Source: Streptomyces sp. CC0208 (GTDB taxonomy: Bacteria > Actinomycetota > Actinomycetes > Streptomycetales > Streptomycetaceae). Taken from it: a stretch of DNA of 64,000 nucleotides. Below the pieces are notes generated by a model that worked only from the letters and a program-made list of their open reading frames with translations, searched no databases and was not told where the DNA came from. Made by a program: the position numbers and the translations under genes. Location of the stretch: NCBI RefSeq assembly GCF_003443735.1, contig NZ_CP031969.1, positions 1,302,001-1,366,000 on the forward strand. The letters are read 5' to 3'. Each line of letters starts with the position of its first letter. Within the stretch, counting starts at the first letter, position 1. Positions 44,487 to 54,352 of the stretch are shown piece by piece.

Positions 44487-45377
44487 TCAGTTCCAGATGC
44501 CGGTGATGTCGGAGGCCGAGGCGGCGTTGCCCGCGTGGGCGCTCAGGCCGGCCAGGTCCTCCACCGTGCGCAGCACGTTGTAGTGGTTGTAGGTGGTGGA
44601 GCTGGTGCTGCCGGGGGCGACGTGCTGGCCGTAGAAGAGGGTGGGGATGCGGTTGCCGGAGAGCTTGTTGTCCTCGTCGAAGGTGACGGCGAGGATGCTG
44701 TTGTGGGTCGTGGCCCAGGTGGCGTAGGCGCCCAGGTTGTTCTTGATCCAGGTGTCGCCGGTGGAGACCGAGCAGTCGTGCATGTCGCTGCACAGGTTCG
44801 GCACGACGAAGGAGACCTTCGGCAGGGTCGTGTAGTCGGTCGGGAACTGCGCGAAGGTCATCGCGGTGTTCGTCGGCACGTTGGAGAAGCCGAACCACGG
44901 GTTGTGCTTCTGGGCGTAGTTGCCGCTGCTGCAGGTCGTCGAACCCTGGCTGGGCAGCGACTCGTTGTAGCTCTTCCAGGTCTTGCCCGCGGCGATGAGC
45001 TCGGAGGCGAGGTTCGGCGCGGAGAGGGAGCCGACGGAGACGCAACTGTCGTCGGTGCGGCCCTGGTTGGAGCCGGAGAAGAGCATGTAGTAGTTCGGCT
45101 CACTGGGGTGGGTGAGGCCGTAGGACTGGGTGAGGGTGGCGCCACCGGCCTTGAGGGTGTTGTTGAGGTAGGGGGCGCTGGAGCTGCCGATGACCTGGGA
45201 GTAGGCGTGGTTCTCCAGCACCACGACCACGATGTGGTCGGGGGTGGGGAGAGCGGCTGCCTGGGCGGTGGAGGCGGTCGCGGCCCACACGCCGATCGAG
45301 GTGGCGGTGAGGGCGACGGCTCCGGCGAGGGCGGGGAGGGAACGTCGGTTGCGCTGCGGTGCCTTGACGGCGGCCAT
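44487..45377 (-). CDS. Secreted phosphoesterase (acid phosphatase/phospholipase C-like family)
   Basis: A 296-residue secreted protein. The signal peptide (RRSLPALAGAVALTATSIG) ends near STAQA at about residue 40. The phosphoesterase domain opens with HIVVVVLENHAYSQVIGSS, the metal/nucleophile block. It continues with THPSEPNYYMLFSGSNQG, WKSYNESLPSQGST and VTFDEDNKLSGNRIPTLFYG. It belongs to the alkaline-phosphatase-like fold. GGAGGA lies eight bases before the ATG. The likely role is release of phosphate from extracellular esters. A PHO-box-like repeat upstream suggests control by PhoP. Confidence 0.87.
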   Translation of the reverse strand: MAAVKAPQRNRRSLPALAGAVALTATSIGVWAATASTAQAAALPTPDHIVVVVLENHAYSQVIGSSSAPYLNNTLKAGGATLTQSYGLTHPSEPNYYMLFSGSNQGRTDDSCVSVGSLSAPNLASELIAAGKTWKSYNESLPSQGSTTCSSGNYAQKHNPWFGFSNVPTNTAMTFAQFPTDYTTLPKVSFVVPNLCSDMHDCSVSTGDTWIKNNLGAYATWATTHNSILAVTFDEDNKLSGNRIPTLFYGQHVAPGSTSSTTYNHYNVLRTVEDLAGLSAHAGNAASASDITGIWN

Positions 45378-45426
45378 GACTGTCCTCCGGACAGAGTGAC
45401 GGACGTTCGGGGGGAGCGGCGCCGCA

Positions 45427-45470
45427 ACCCTAGGAGCCCTTGGCCGGGTCCACGTGAAGGCCGGGCGAAC
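45427..45470 (-). promoter_or_regulatory. Possible PHO box and -10 upstream of the secreted phosphoesterase
   Basis: On the minus strand GTTCGCCCGGC (45470 to 45460) is followed at once by CTTCACGTGGA (45459 to 45449). This resembles the tandem 11-bp GTTCACC-type units of Streptomyces PHO boxes. A possible -10, TAGGGT, lies at 45432 to 45427. Match to the consensus is imperfect. Confidence 0.4.
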
Positions 45471-45529
45471 CGTGGCCTCCGCCAGGCAAAGTTCGCCCCA
45501 CGCACAGGTCATGCACGGCAAAGGGAGAG

Positions 45530-45790
45530 TCAAGTGGGCGTCACACAGGACTCGCTCCCTTCGGGATCGCAGAGCACGAGACGGTCCGCGTACCGCTCCC
45601 GGACCGTCGCACCGAGCCCGACGAGCCGCTCGGCCTCGTCCTCGACGCCAGTGATCCCGAGGGCCCCCCGGCGGGCCAACTCCTCGTCGTCGTACGGCGC
45701 CACGGCACAGCCGTCCAGAGCGGCCGCCCCGGACCGGGCGACCATCGCGGGCCCGGCACAGTCGAAGGCGACGTCACCCAGTCGGGCCAT
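45530..45790 (-). pseudogene. Decayed VOC-family gene with internal deletion (86 codons)
   Basis: The frame from ATG 45790 starts like a full Streptomyces VOC protein (MARLGDVAFDCAGPAMVARS, then AAALDGCAVAPYDDEEL) and ends like one (RLVGLGATVRERYADRLVLC, DPEGSESCV). After GITGVEDEA, however, the central 30-40 residues expected in this family are missing. The metal-site DPEGNEFC-type motif has become DPEGSESC. There is no good ribosome site. This reads as an in-frame deletion remnant lying 14 bases downstream of the AraC gene. It could still be expressed as a small protein. Confidence 0.6.
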
Positions 45791-45804
45791 CCGGCCATTG
45801 TTCG

Positions 45805-46719
45805 TCAGCGCAGTTCCGCCCGGAAGGCCGCCGGTGTCATGTCGGTGTGCTGCTGGAAGAACTTCGAGAAGTTGGCCGCGTCCGGGAACCCCACCGCCGC
45901 CCCCACCCGCCCGATCGGCATGTCCGTGTGGGCCAGCAGTCGCTTCGCCTCCAGCACGACCCGCTTGTCGATGAACCCCTTGGGGGTCTCCCCCGTCGCG
46001 GCGCGCACCGCGCGTACGAGGGTCCGGCGGGAGTAGCCCAGCGCGTCGGCGTACGCACTGACGCTGTGGTTGGTGGCGAAGTCCTTCTCCACCGCGTCCC
46101 GGAACAGGGTGAACGTCGACTCGGCCCGCCGCCCGGCCTCCGCCGAACTCGCCGCGAGGTGGGCAAGACGCAGCAGGAAAGCCGTCAACGAGTGCCGCAG
46201 GACCGAGGTGTGCAGACTCAGCGGAAGGGTCGAGGTGTCCTCGTACTCCCGTTGCAGCAGGGCCAGGGATGCCTGGAGGCCCGCCAACTGGGCGCCGGAG
46301 GGCCGCAGCAGCGGCGGGAGGTCGTAGCGGTAGAGCCCCGTCGCCTCCACCGTCGCCCGGGGCAGGAAGCCCGGTTGCATGGTCAGCACGGTTCCGCGGT
46401 ACTCGCTCGTCGGTGAGAAGCGGTGGACCTGGCCCGGGCGGATCCACATCACGTCGCCCGCCGTCGCCTCGTACTCGGCGAAGTCGATCATGTGGCGGAC
46501 GGGGCCGCCGTCGAAGAGCATCACGACATGGAAGTCGATGCGGTGCACGCGCTCCAACGGGGCATCCGCGTGCCAGGTGCGTCCTGCTCCCATCGGGCCG
46601 ACCTGCATGCCGACTCCGCACACACTCAGCTCGCTGGGGAAGGGGAACGTTCTGATCCCGTCCATTCCGCCGTCACCGTCTCCACCTTGGATGGAGCCTT
46701 GGGGTGTTCTGTCCGCCAT
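45805..46719 (-). CDS. AraC-family transcriptional regulator
   Basis: About 304 residues. An N-terminal cupin-type sensor includes HRIDFHVVMLFDGGPVRHMI and GDVMWIRPGQVHRFSP. It is followed by a C-terminal pair of AraC helix-turn-helices (SVSAYADALGYSRRTLVRAV; MPIGRVGAAVGFPDAANFSK, then FFQQHTDMTPAAFR). The ATG at 46719 has AGGA very close, and ATG 46665 is an alternative, so the start is uncertain. It is divergent from the pentose-phosphate operon, with a 17-bp AT-rich palindrome between them. It is a candidate regulator of that operon, but this has not been shown by sequence alone. Confidence 0.85.
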   Translation of the reverse strand: MADRTPQGSIQGGDGDGGMDGIRTFPFPSELSVCGVGMQVGPMGAGRTWHADAPLERVHRIDFHVVMLFDGGPVRHMIDFAEYEATAGDVMWIRPGQVHRFSPTSEYRGTVLTMQPGFLPRATVEATGLYRYDLPPLLRPSGAQLAGLQASLALLQREYEDTSTLPLSLHTSVLRHSLTAFLLRLAHLAASSAEAGRRAESTFTLFRDAVEKDFATNHSVSAYADALGYSRRTLVRAVRAATGETPKGFIDKRVVLEAKRLLAHTDMPIGRVGAAVGFPDAANFSKFFQQHTDMTPAAFRAELR

Positions 46720-46796
46720 GTCCTGCTCGCGCCGCCTGCCTGGAGCGTTCCGTGTCCCACTTTCACCACAGGCTGGCACACCGCGACCTTCCCCCG

Positions 46797-46813
46797 TAAA
46801 AGTCAGACTTTTA
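46797..46813. promoter_or_regulatory. 17-bp AT-rich palindrome TAAAAGTCAGACTTTTA upstream of tkt
   Basis: A perfect palindrome (one central base) 53 bases before the tkt start and 78 bases before the divergent AraC start. Such an AT-rich symmetric element is exceptional in this GC-rich region and is very likely an operator. The protein that binds it is not known; the symmetry suits a dimer rather than a typical AraC direct repeat. Confidence 0.65.
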
Positions 46814-46865
46814 AGTTTGAACACGTCAGGCCAGCAATCCCGCTCCGATCGAGGACTTCTTGAAG

Positions 46866-48941
46866 ATGAGCACGCAGACACCGGACACCTTCGAATGGAC
46901 CGAACTCGACCGGCGTGCCGTCGACACCGCCCGCCTGTTGGCGGCCGATGCCGTGCAGCAGGTCGGGAACGGGCACCCGGGCACCGCGATGGCCCTGGCG
47001 CCGGCGGCATACACGATCTTTCAGAAGGTGATGCGTCACGACCCCGCCGATCCCGAGTGGACCGGTCGTGACCGCTTCGTCCTCTCCCCCGGGCACACCT
47101 CGCTGACGCTCTACACCCAGCTCTACCTCTCCGGGTACGAGCTGGAGCTCGACGACCTCAAGGCCTTCCGGACCCACGGCTCCAAGACGCCCGGCCACCC
47201 CGAGTACGGGCACACCGCCGGCGTCGAGACCACCACCGGGCCGCTCGGCCAGGGCGTCGCCAACGCCGTCGGCATGGCGATGGCCGCCCGCTACGAGCGC
47301 GGCCTGTTCGACCCCGAGGCCCCCGAGGGCGAGTCCCCCTTCGACCACACCGTCTGGGCGATCGTCTCCGACGGCGACCTGGAGGAGGGCATCTCCGCCG
47401 AGGCCTCCTCCCTCGCCGGCCACCAGAAGCTCGGCAACCTGGTCTTCGTCTACGACGACAACCACATCTCCATCGAGGGCGACACCGCCACCGCGTTCTC
47501 CGAGGACGTGCTGAAGCGGTACGAGGCCTACGGTTGGCACACCCAGCGCATCGAGCCCGGCGCCGACGGCGACATCGACGTACCCGCCCTGTACGCGGCC
47601 CTGAAGGCGGCCCAGGCCGAGACCGAGCGCCCCTCGATCATCGCGATGCGCACGATCATCGCCTGGCCCGCCCCGAACGCGCAGAACACCGAGGCCGCCC
47701 ACGGCTCGGCGCTCGGGGCCGACGAGGTCGCCGCCACCAAGCGGGTCCTCGGCTTCGACCCGGAGCAGACCTTCGAGGTCTCGGACGAGGTCATCCGCCA
47801 CACCCGGCTGGCCCTGGACCGGGGCGCCGAGGCGCACGCGGCCTGGGACAAGCAGATCTCCGTGTGGCGCGGTGAGCAGCCCGAGCGGGCCGAGCTCTTC
47901 GACCGGATCGTGGCCGGCCAGCTCCCCGAGGGCTGGGAGTCCGCGATCCCGGTCTTCGAGGAGGGCGGCTCCGTCGCGACCCGTGCCGCCTCCGGCAAGG
48001 TCCTCCAGGCGCTGGGCCCGGTGCTTCCCGAGCTGTGGGGCGGTTCCGCCGACCTCGCCGGCTCGAACAACACCACCATCGACAAGACGAGCTCCTTCCT
48101 GCCGAAGGGCAACGCGCTGCCGGAGGCCGACCCGTACGGCCGTACGATCCACTTCGGGATCCGCGAGCACTCCATGGCCGCGGAGATGAACGGCATCGCG
48201 CTGCACGGCAACACGCGGATCTACGGCGGCACCTTCCTGGTGTTCTCCGACTACATGCGCAACGCCGTGCGCCTGTCCGCGCTGATGCAGCTGCCCGTCA
48301 CCTACGTCTGGACGCACGACTCCATCGGCCTCGGCGAGGACGGCCCGACCCACCAGCCGGTCGAGCACCTGGCGTCCCTGCGCGCGATCCCGGGCCTGAA
48401 CGTCGTGCGCCCGGCCGACGCCAACGAGACCGCGATCGCCTGGGCCGAGATCCTCAAGCGGCACGCCACGAATCCGGCCCCGCACGGCCTCGCACTCACC
48501 CGCCAGGGTGTCCCGACGTACGCCCCGAACCCGGACGCGGCCAAGGGCGGGTACGTGCTCCGGGACTCCTCCACGGAGATCCCGGACGTCGTCCTCATCG
48601 CCACCGGCTCCGAGGTCCAGCTCGCCGTCGCCGCTCGGGAGCAGCTGGAGGCGGAGGGGGTGGGCACCCGGGTGGTGTCGATGCCGTCCGTGGAGTGGTT
48701 CGAGGAGCAGCCGCGGGAGTACCGGGAGCGCGTCCTTCCGCCGTCCGTGCGAGCCCGCGTCGCGATCGAGGCCGGCATCGGTCTCACGTGGTACCGCTTC
48801 ACAGGTGACGCAGGACGCATCGTCTCCCTCGAGCACTTCGGCGCCTCCGCCGACGCCAAGACCCTGTTCGCCGAGTACGGCTTCACCCCCGAGAACGTCG
48901 TCGCGGCCGCCCGGGAATCCCTGGCCGCCGCGCGTGGTTGA
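46866..48941 (+). CDS. tkt: Transketolase
   Basis: A 691-residue thiamine-diphosphate enzyme that moves two-carbon units between sugar phosphates. [16 protein letters not shown] opens the TPP domain, [15 protein letters not shown] with the following DDNHISI is the TPP/Mg site, [18 protein letters not shown] is the second-domain signature, and [20 protein letters not shown] is the substrate site. The length is normal. The ATG at 46866 is preferred to a TTG two codons earlier. It leads an operon with tal, zwf, opcA, pgi and gnd. S. coelicolor carries two such loci, and this one has the order of the SCO6657-6663 region as I recall it. Confidence 0.96.
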   Translation: MSTQTPDTFEWTELDRRAVDTARLLAADAVQQVGNGHPGTAMALAPAAYTIFQKVMRHDPADPEWTGRDRFVLSPGHTSLTLYTQLYLSGYELELDDLKAFRTHGSKTPGHPEYGHTAGVETTTGPLGQGVANAVGMAMAARYERGLFDPEAPEGESPFDHTVWAIVSDGDLEEGISAEASSLAGHQKLGNLVFVYDDNHISIEGDTATAFSEDVLKRYEAYGWHTQRIEPGADGDIDVPALYAALKAAQAETERPSIIAMRTIIAWPAPNAQNTEAAHGSALGADEVAATKRVLGFDPEQTFEVSDEVIRHTRLALDRGAEAHAAWDKQISVWRGEQPERAELFDRIVAGQLPEGWESAIPVFEEGGSVATRAASGKVLQALGPVLPELWGGSADLAGSNNTTIDKTSSFLPKGNALPEADPYGRTIHFGIREHSMAAEMNGIALHGNTRIYGGTFLVFSDYMRNAVRLSALMQLPVTYVWTHDSIGLGEDGPTHQPVEHLASLRAIPGLNVVRPADANETAIAWAEILKRHATNPAPHGLALTRQGVPTYAPNPDAAKGGYVLRDSSTEIPDVVLIATGSEVQLAVAAREQLEAEGVGTRVVSMPSVEWFEEQPREYRERVLPPSVRARVAIEAGIGLTWYRFTGDAGRIVSLEHFGASADAKTLFAEYGFTPENVVAAARESLAAARG

Positions 48942-48960
48942 TCCGACCGCCAGAAAGAAG

Positions 48961-50106
48961 ATGATCACTGTGACCGAAGCGACCGCTACCGCGGGAGCAC
49001 TCAAGCGCCTGTCCGACCAGGGCGTCTCCATCTGGTTGGACGACCTGTCGCGCGGGCGGATCGAGTCCGGGAACCTCGCCGAGCTCGTCGCCACGAAGCA
49101 CGTCGTCGGCGTCACCACCAACCCGTCCATCTTCCAGGCCGCCATCGGCTCCGGAGCGGGCTACGAGGAGCAGTTGAGCGACCTCGCCACCCGGGGCGTG
49201 ACGGTCGACGAGGCCGTACGGATGATGACCACGGCCGACGTCCGTGCCGCCGCCGACGTGCTGCGACCGGTGTTCGACGCCACCGGCGGCCGGGACGGCC
49301 GGGTCTCCATCGAGGTCGACCCGCGTCTCGCCCACCAGACGGCGGCGACGATCGCCGAGGCCAAGCAGCTGGCCTGGCTGGTGGACCGCCCGAACGTCAT
49401 GATCAAGATCCCGGCGACGAAGGCGGGCCTCCCGGCGATCACCGAGGTCATCGGCCTCGGGATCAGCGTCAACGTCACGCTGATCTTCTCGCTGGAGCGC
49501 TACCGCGAGGTCATGGACGCCTACCTGGCCGGTCTGGAGAAGGCGGCCGAGAAGGGCCTCGACCTCTCCACGATTCACTCCGTCGCCTCTTTCTTCGTCT
49601 CCCGGGTCGACTCCGAGATCGACAAGCGGCTCACCGTCCTCGGCACGGATCAGGCCCTCGCGCTCAAGGGGAAGGCGGCGCTCGCCAACGCGCGGCTCGC
49701 CTACCAGGCGTACGAGGAGGTCTTCGCCGGGGAGCGCTTCAACTCCCTCGGCGGCGCCCGCGCCAACAAGCAGCGCCCGCTGTGGGCCTCGACCGGCGTG
49801 AAGGACCCGTCCTACAAGGACACCCTCTACGTCGACGACCTGGTCGCCCCCGGCACGGTCAACACCATGCCGGAGGCCACGCTGAACGCCACCGCCGACC
49901 ATGGCGAGATCACCGGCGACACGGTGACCGGCGGCTACGCGCAGGCCCGCGCCGACCTGGCCGCCGTTCAGGCGCTGGGGATCTCGTACGACGAGGTCGT
50001 GCGGCAGCTGGAGGACGAGGGTGTCGCCAAGTTCGAGGCGGCCTGGCAGGAGCTGCTTGACGCCGTCACGAAGTCGCTGAACAGCAAGGGAGTTGACGCG
50101 GAATGA
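48961..50106 (+). CDS. tal: Transaldolase
   Basis: A 381-residue class I aldolase that transfers dihydroxyacetone between sugar phosphates. The actinobacterial-type transaldolase begins [20 protein letters not shown], has [15 protein letters not shown], and carries the Schiff-base lysine in [35 protein letters not shown] is the later conserved block. The ATG is 19 bases after the tkt stop with AGAAAGAAG upstream; an in-frame GTG nine bases later is an alternative start. The stop overlaps the zwf start (ATGA). Confidence 0.95.
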   Translation: MITVTEATATAGALKRLSDQGVSIWLDDLSRGRIESGNLAELVATKHVVGVTTNPSIFQAAIGSGAGYEEQLSDLATRGVTVDEAVRMMTTADVRAAADVLRPVFDATGGRDGRVSIEVDPRLAHQTAATIAEAKQLAWLVDRPNVMIKIPATKAGLPAITEVIGLGISVNVTLIFSLERYREVMDAYLAGLEKAAEKGLDLSTIHSVASFFVSRVDSEIDKRLTVLGTDQALALKGKAALANARLAYQAYEEVFAGERFNSLGGARANKQRPLWASTGVKDPSYKDTLYVDDLVAPGTVNTMPEATLNATADHGEITGDTVTGGYAQARADLAAVQALGISYDEVVRQLEDEGVAKFEAAWQELLDAVTKSLNSKGVDAE

Positions 50107-51638
50107 CCATCACCGCCGACTGGGAGAACCCCCTGCGCGACGAGCGCGACCGGCGTCTGCCCCGGATCGCCGGGCCCTCCGGGCTCGTCATCTTCGGTGT
50201 CACCGGCGACCTGTCCCGCAAGAAGCTGATGCCGGCCGTCTACGACCTCGCCAACCGCGGCATGCTCCCGCCGGGCTTCTCGCTCGTCGGGTTCGCCCGC
50301 CGGGACTGGGAGGACGAGGACTTCGCGCAGATCGTGCACGACTCCGTGCGCGAACACGCGCGGACCGAGTTCCGTGAGGAGGTCTGGCAGCAGCTCGCCG
50401 AGGGGATGCGGTTCATCCCGGGCGACTTCGACGACGACACGGCGTTCAAGCAGCTGCGCCAGACCGTCGAGGACCTCGACAAGGCCCGCGGCACCAGCGG
50501 CAACTACGCCTTCTACCTCTCCGTACCGCCGAAGTTCTTCCCGAAGGTCGTCCAGCAGCTCAAGAAGCACGGGCTGGCGAACGCTCCCGAGGGCTCCTGG
50601 CGGCGGGCGGTCATCGAGAAGCCGTTCGGCCGCGACCTGAAGAGCGCCCGCGAGCTCAACGCGCTCGTGCACGACGTGTTCGAGCCGGACCAGGTCTTCC
50701 GCATCGACCACTACCTGGGCAAGGAGACCGTCCAGAACATCCTGGCGCTGCGCTTCGCCAACCAGATGTACGAGCCGATCTGGAACCGCTCGTACGTCGA
50801 CCACGTGCAGATCACGATGGCCGAGGACATCGGCATCGGCGGCCGGGCCGGCTACTACGACGGCATCGGCGCCGCCCGTGACGTCATCCAGAACCACCTG
50901 CTCCAGCTGATGGCGCTCACCGCCATGGAGGAGCCGGCCGCCTTCGACGCCGAGTCGCTGCTCACCGAGAAGCTGAAGGTCCTCAGGGCCGTGAAGCTGC
51001 CGGAGGACATCGGCAAGCACGCCGTGCGCGGGCAGTACGCGGGCGCCTGGCAGGGCGGCGAGAAGGTGCTCGGCTATCTGGAGGAGGACGGCATCGACCA
51101 GTCCTCCACCACGGACACGTACGCGGCCATCAGGCTGAACGTGGACAACCGACGCTGGGCGGGCGTCCCCTTCTACCTGCGCACCGGCAAGCGGCTCGGC
51201 CGCCGGGTCACCGAGATCGCGGTCGTCTTCCAGACGGCCCCGCACTCGCCCTTCGACTCCACGGCCACCGAGGAGCTGGGCTCCAACGCGATCGTCATCC
51301 GGGTGCAGCCGGACGAGGGCATGACGGTCCGGTTCGGCTCGAAGGTGCCGGGCACCTCGATGGAGATCCGGGACGTGACGATGGACTTCGCCTACGGCGA
51401 GTCGTTCACCGAGTCCAGCCCGGAGGCGTACGAGCGACTCATCCTGGACGTCCTCCTCGGGGACGCCAACCTGTTCCCGCGTCACCAGGAAGTGGAAGAG
51501 TCCTGGAAGATCCTCGACCCGATCGAGGAGTACTGGGCGAACCACGGCCGTCCGGCGCAGTACGCGTCGGGTACCTGGGGACCCGAGGAAGCCGACGAGA
51601 TGCTCGCACGAGACGGACGGAGCTGGCGCAGGCCATGA
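50103..51638 (+). CDS. zwf: Glucose-6-phosphate 1-dehydrogenase
   Basis: A 511-residue enzyme oxidising glucose-6-phosphate to 6-phosphogluconolactone. The NADP-binding loop is [18 protein letters not shown], and the active site is [15 protein letters not shown] with catalytic His203. [15 protein letters not shown] and [15 protein letters not shown] are further family blocks. Translation is coupled on both sides (ATGA overlap with tal, ATGA-type overlap with opcA). The OpcA partner gene immediately follows, as in other actinobacteria. Confidence 0.97.
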   Translation: MTITADWENPLRDERDRRLPRIAGPSGLVIFGVTGDLSRKKLMPAVYDLANRGMLPPGFSLVGFARRDWEDEDFAQIVHDSVREHARTEFREEVWQQLAEGMRFIPGDFDDDTAFKQLRQTVEDLDKARGTSGNYAFYLSVPPKFFPKVVQQLKKHGLANAPEGSWRRAVIEKPFGRDLKSARELNALVHDVFEPDQVFRIDHYLGKETVQNILALRFANQMYEPIWNRSYVDHVQITMAEDIGIGGRAGYYDGIGAARDVIQNHLLQLMALTAMEEPAAFDAESLLTEKLKVLRAVKLPEDIGKHAVRGQYAGAWQGGEKVLGYLEEDGIDQSSTTDTYAAIRLNVDNRRWAGVPFYLRTGKRLGRRVTEIAVVFQTAPHSPFDSTATEELGSNAIVIRVQPDEGMTVRFGSKVPGTSMEIRDVTMDFAYGESFTESSPEAYERLILDVLLGDANLFPRHQEVEESWKILDPIEEYWANHGRPAQYASGTWGPEEADEMLARDGRSWRRP

Positions 51639-52570
51639 AGATCGACCTGACCGACACCACGGCAAGCAAGATCAACAAGGCGCTGGTGCAGGGTCGCCGC
51701 GCCATCGGAACCCCCGCTGTGGGCATGGTCCTGACGATGGTGATCGTCACGGACGAGGAGAACGCCTACGACGCGATCAAGGCGGCCGAGGAGGCCTCGC
51801 ACGAGCACCCCTCGCGCACCCTGGTCGTCATCAAGCGGCACGCCCGCACCGCCCGTGACCGGATGGCGTCCAAGCTGGACGCCGAGGTCCGGGTGGGCGC
51901 CGACGCCGGCACCGGCGAGACGGTCATCCTGCGGACCTACGGCGAGGTCTCCGACCACGCCGACTCCGTCGTGCTGCCGCTGCTGCTGCCCGACGCGCCG
52001 GTCGTCGTGTGGTGGCCGGTGGACGCGCCGGAGAACCCGGCGAAGGACCCGCTGGGCGCGCTGGCCCAGCGCCGGATCACCGACCTGTACGCCGTCGAGA
52101 ACCCCCTCGATGTCCTGGCGGCCCGGGTCCGCTCCTACGCGCCGGGCGACACCGACCTCGCCTGGACCCGGCTGACGCCGTGGCGCTCGATGCTGGCGGC
52201 GGCCCTCGACCAGGCCCGCGCGGAGATCATCTCCGGGGCCGTGGAGGCCGAGGCCGACAACCCCGCCGCCGAACTGCTCGCGCGCTGGCTGGAGGCGCGG
52301 CTGAAGGTGAAGATCGACCGCGTGGTCAGCGACGGTCCGGTCGTCACGGCCGTCCGCCTGGGCACCGCGAACGGCGAGGTCGTCATCGACCGTCCCGAGG
52401 GCCCGCTGGCCACGCTGTCCCTGCCGGGCCAGCCGTCGCGCACCCTCGCGCTGAAGGTCCGCTCCACCTCCGAACTCATCGCCGAGGAGCTCCGCCGCCT
52501 CGACGCCGACGAGATGTACGCCGTGGCCCTGCGGGGCGAGGGGGGGTCCGATGGATCCGGCCGGTCCTGA
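51635..52570 (+). CDS. opcA: Glucose-6-phosphate dehydrogenase assembly protein OpcA
   Basis: A 311-residue protein that binds and activates Zwf in actinobacteria and cyanobacteria. It has no catalytic motif. Landmarks are MVLTMVIVTDEENAYDAIKA, PSRTLVVIKRHARTARDRM, the tryptophan-rich strand APVVVWWPVDAPENPAKDPL, and LTPWRSMLAAALDQ. Its ATG overlaps the zwf stop. Soon after its stop a GC hairpin precedes the pgi gene, so the operon may be partly terminated here. Confidence 0.95.
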   Translation: MKIDLTDTTASKINKALVQGRRAIGTPAVGMVLTMVIVTDEENAYDAIKAAEEASHEHPSRTLVVIKRHARTARDRMASKLDAEVRVGADAGTGETVILRTYGEVSDHADSVVLPLLLPDAPVVVWWPVDAPENPAKDPLGALAQRRITDLYAVENPLDVLAARVRSYAPGDTDLAWTRLTPWRSMLAAALDQARAEIISGAVEAEADNPAAELLARWLEARLKVKIDRVVSDGPVVTAVRLGTANGEVVIDRPEGPLATLSLPGQPSRTLALKVRSTSELIAEELRRLDADEMYAVALRGEGGSDGSGRS

Positions 52571-52599
52571 GGGGCCGTACCTCCCGGTGACCGGCGACG

Positions 52600-52621
52600 C
52601 CGCGGGGGGTACTCCCCGCGG
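52600..52621 (+). terminator. Hairpin between opcA and pgi (attenuator or partial terminator)
   Basis: CCGCGGGG (52600-52607) pairs with CCCCGCGG (52614-52621), an eight-base stem with a six-base loop in the 128-base gap between opcA and pgi. It could set different levels for the two halves of the operon. No separate pgi promoter was clear. Confidence 0.5.
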
Positions 52622-52698
52622 GGCAGTGCGTGCCGGGCCCCGTCCCGCCGGAAAGATCCATCAGACGCCCCCTCCGGGCACCAAGGAGATCCCTGTTC

Positions 52699-54351
52699 AT
52701 GTCTGACTCCCCTCTTCTGACGCGTCGCCCCGAGTGGACGGCCCTGGAGGACCACCGAGCCGAGCAGCACGCGCATCTGCGTGAGCTGTTCGCCGAGGAC
52801 CCGGGGCGCGCGGAGCGCTACGTGGTGCGCGTCGGCGATCTGCGCATCGACTACTCCAAGCACCTGATCACCGACGAGACCCTGGCCCTGCTTCAGGAAC
52901 TGGCCGGCGCCACCGACGTGTTCGGACTCCGCGACGCCATGTTCCGGGGCGAGCGGATCAACCTCACCGAGGACCGGGCGGTCCTGCACACCGCGCTGCG
53001 GGCCCCGGCGGGCGCGGTGGTCGAGGTCGACGGCGAGAACGTCGTGCCCCGCGTGCACGCCGTCCTCGACAAGATGAGCGACTTCGCGAACCGGGTCCGC
53101 TCCGGTGAGTGGACCGGCCACACCGGCAAGCGGATCAAGAACGTCGTCAACATCGGCATCGGCGGCTCCGACCTCGGCCCCGCGATGGCGTACGAGGCCC
53201 TGCGGGCCTACACGGCACGGGAGTTGACCTTCCGATTCGTGTCCAACGTGGACGGCGCCGACCTGCACGAGGCGGTACGGGACCTGGACCCGGCGGAGAC
53301 CCTGTTCATCGTCGCGTCCAAGACGTTCACCACGATCGAGACGATCACGAACGCCACCTCGGCCCGCACCTGGCTGCTCGACGGCCCCGCCGGACTCCAC
53401 GACGACAAGGCCGTCGCCAGGCACTTCGTCGCCCTGTCGACGAACGCCGAGAAGGTCACGGACTTCGGCATCGACCCGGACAACATGTTCGAGTTCTGGG
53501 ACTGGGTCGGCGGCCGCTACTCCTACGACTCGGCGATCGGCCTCTCCCTGATGATCGCCATCGGCCCGGACCACTTCCGGGAGATGCTCGACGGCTTCCG
53601 GATCGTCGACGAGCACTTCCAGAACGCCCCGGCCGAGGCCAACGCCCCGCTGATCCTCGGCCTGTTGGGCGTCTGGTACGGCAACTTCCACGGCGCCCAG
53701 TCGCACGCGGTACTGCCCTACTCCCACTACCTGTCGAAGTTCACCGCCTACCTCCAGCAGCTGGACATGGAGTCCAACGGCAAGTCGGTGGACCGTGACG
53801 GCAACCCCGTGGAGTGGCAGACCGGACCGGTGGTGTGGGGCACGCCCGGCACCAACGGGCAGCACGCCTACTACCAGTTGATCCACCAGGGCACCAAGCT
53901 CATCCCGGCCGACCTCATCGGCTTCGCCCGCCCGATCGACGAGCTGAGCGACGAACTCAAGGCGCAGCACGACCTGTTGATGGCCAACCTGTTCGCCCAG
54001 GGGCAGGCGCTCGCCTTCGGCAAGACCGCCGAGGAGGTGCGCGCGGAGGGCGTGGCCGAGGAGCAGGTGGCCCACCGCACCTTCCAGGGCAACCACCCGA
54101 CCACGACCATCCTGGCGCGCGCGTTGACGCCCTCGGTCCTGGGCCAGCTCGTCGCCCTCTACGAGCACAAGGTGTTCGTCCAGGGCGCGATCTGGAACAT
54201 CGACTCCTTCGACCAGTGGGGCGTCGAGCTCGGCAAGGTCCTCGCCAAGCGCGTCGAGCCCGCCCTGACCGAAGGCGCCGAGGTTCCCGGCCTCGACCCC
54301 TCCACCACCGCCCTCGTGGCCGCCTACCGTGAACTGAAGGAAGTGCTCTGA
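52699..54351 (+). CDS. pgi: Glucose-6-phosphate isomerase
   Basis: A 550-residue enzyme interconverting glucose-6-phosphate and fructose-6-phosphate. Signature blocks are [18 protein letters not shown], the phosphate-binding [13 protein letters not shown], the catalytic [17 protein letters not shown], and [20 protein letters not shown], with the C-terminal [21 protein letters not shown] lies ten bases before the ATG at 52699; the frame is open upstream but that part is not pgi-like. Its inclusion here would let fructose-6-phosphate made by tkt and tal re-enter the oxidative branch, giving a cyclic pathway that favours NADPH. Confidence 0.97.
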   Translation: MSDSPLLTRRPEWTALEDHRAEQHAHLRELFAEDPGRAERYVVRVGDLRIDYSKHLITDETLALLQELAGATDVFGLRDAMFRGERINLTEDRAVLHTALRAPAGAVVEVDGENVVPRVHAVLDKMSDFANRVRSGEWTGHTGKRIKNVVNIGIGGSDLGPAMAYEALRAYTARELTFRFVSNVDGADLHEAVRDLDPAETLFIVASKTFTTIETITNATSARTWLLDGPAGLHDDKAVARHFVALSTNAEKVTDFGIDPDNMFEFWDWVGGRYSYDSAIGLSLMIAIGPDHFREMLDGFRIVDEHFQNAPAEANAPLILGLLGVWYGNFHGAQSHAVLPYSHYLSKFTAYLQQLDMESNGKSVDRDGNPVEWQTGPVVWGTPGTNGQHAYYQLIHQGTKLIPADLIGFARPIDELSDELKAQHDLLMANLFAQGQALAFGKTAEEVRAEGVAEEQVAHRTFQGNHPTTTILARALTPSVLGQLVALYEHKVFVQGAIWNIDSFDQWGVELGKVLAKRVEPALTEGAEVPGLDPSTTALVAAYRELKEVL

Positions 54352-54352
54352 C

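Noticed and set aside
45541..45798. Alternative 85-codon minus-strand frame over the VOC remnant
   Set aside because: Rich in Pro/Ser/Arg, it has no VOC-like residues; the frame ending at 45530 matches the family at both ends.
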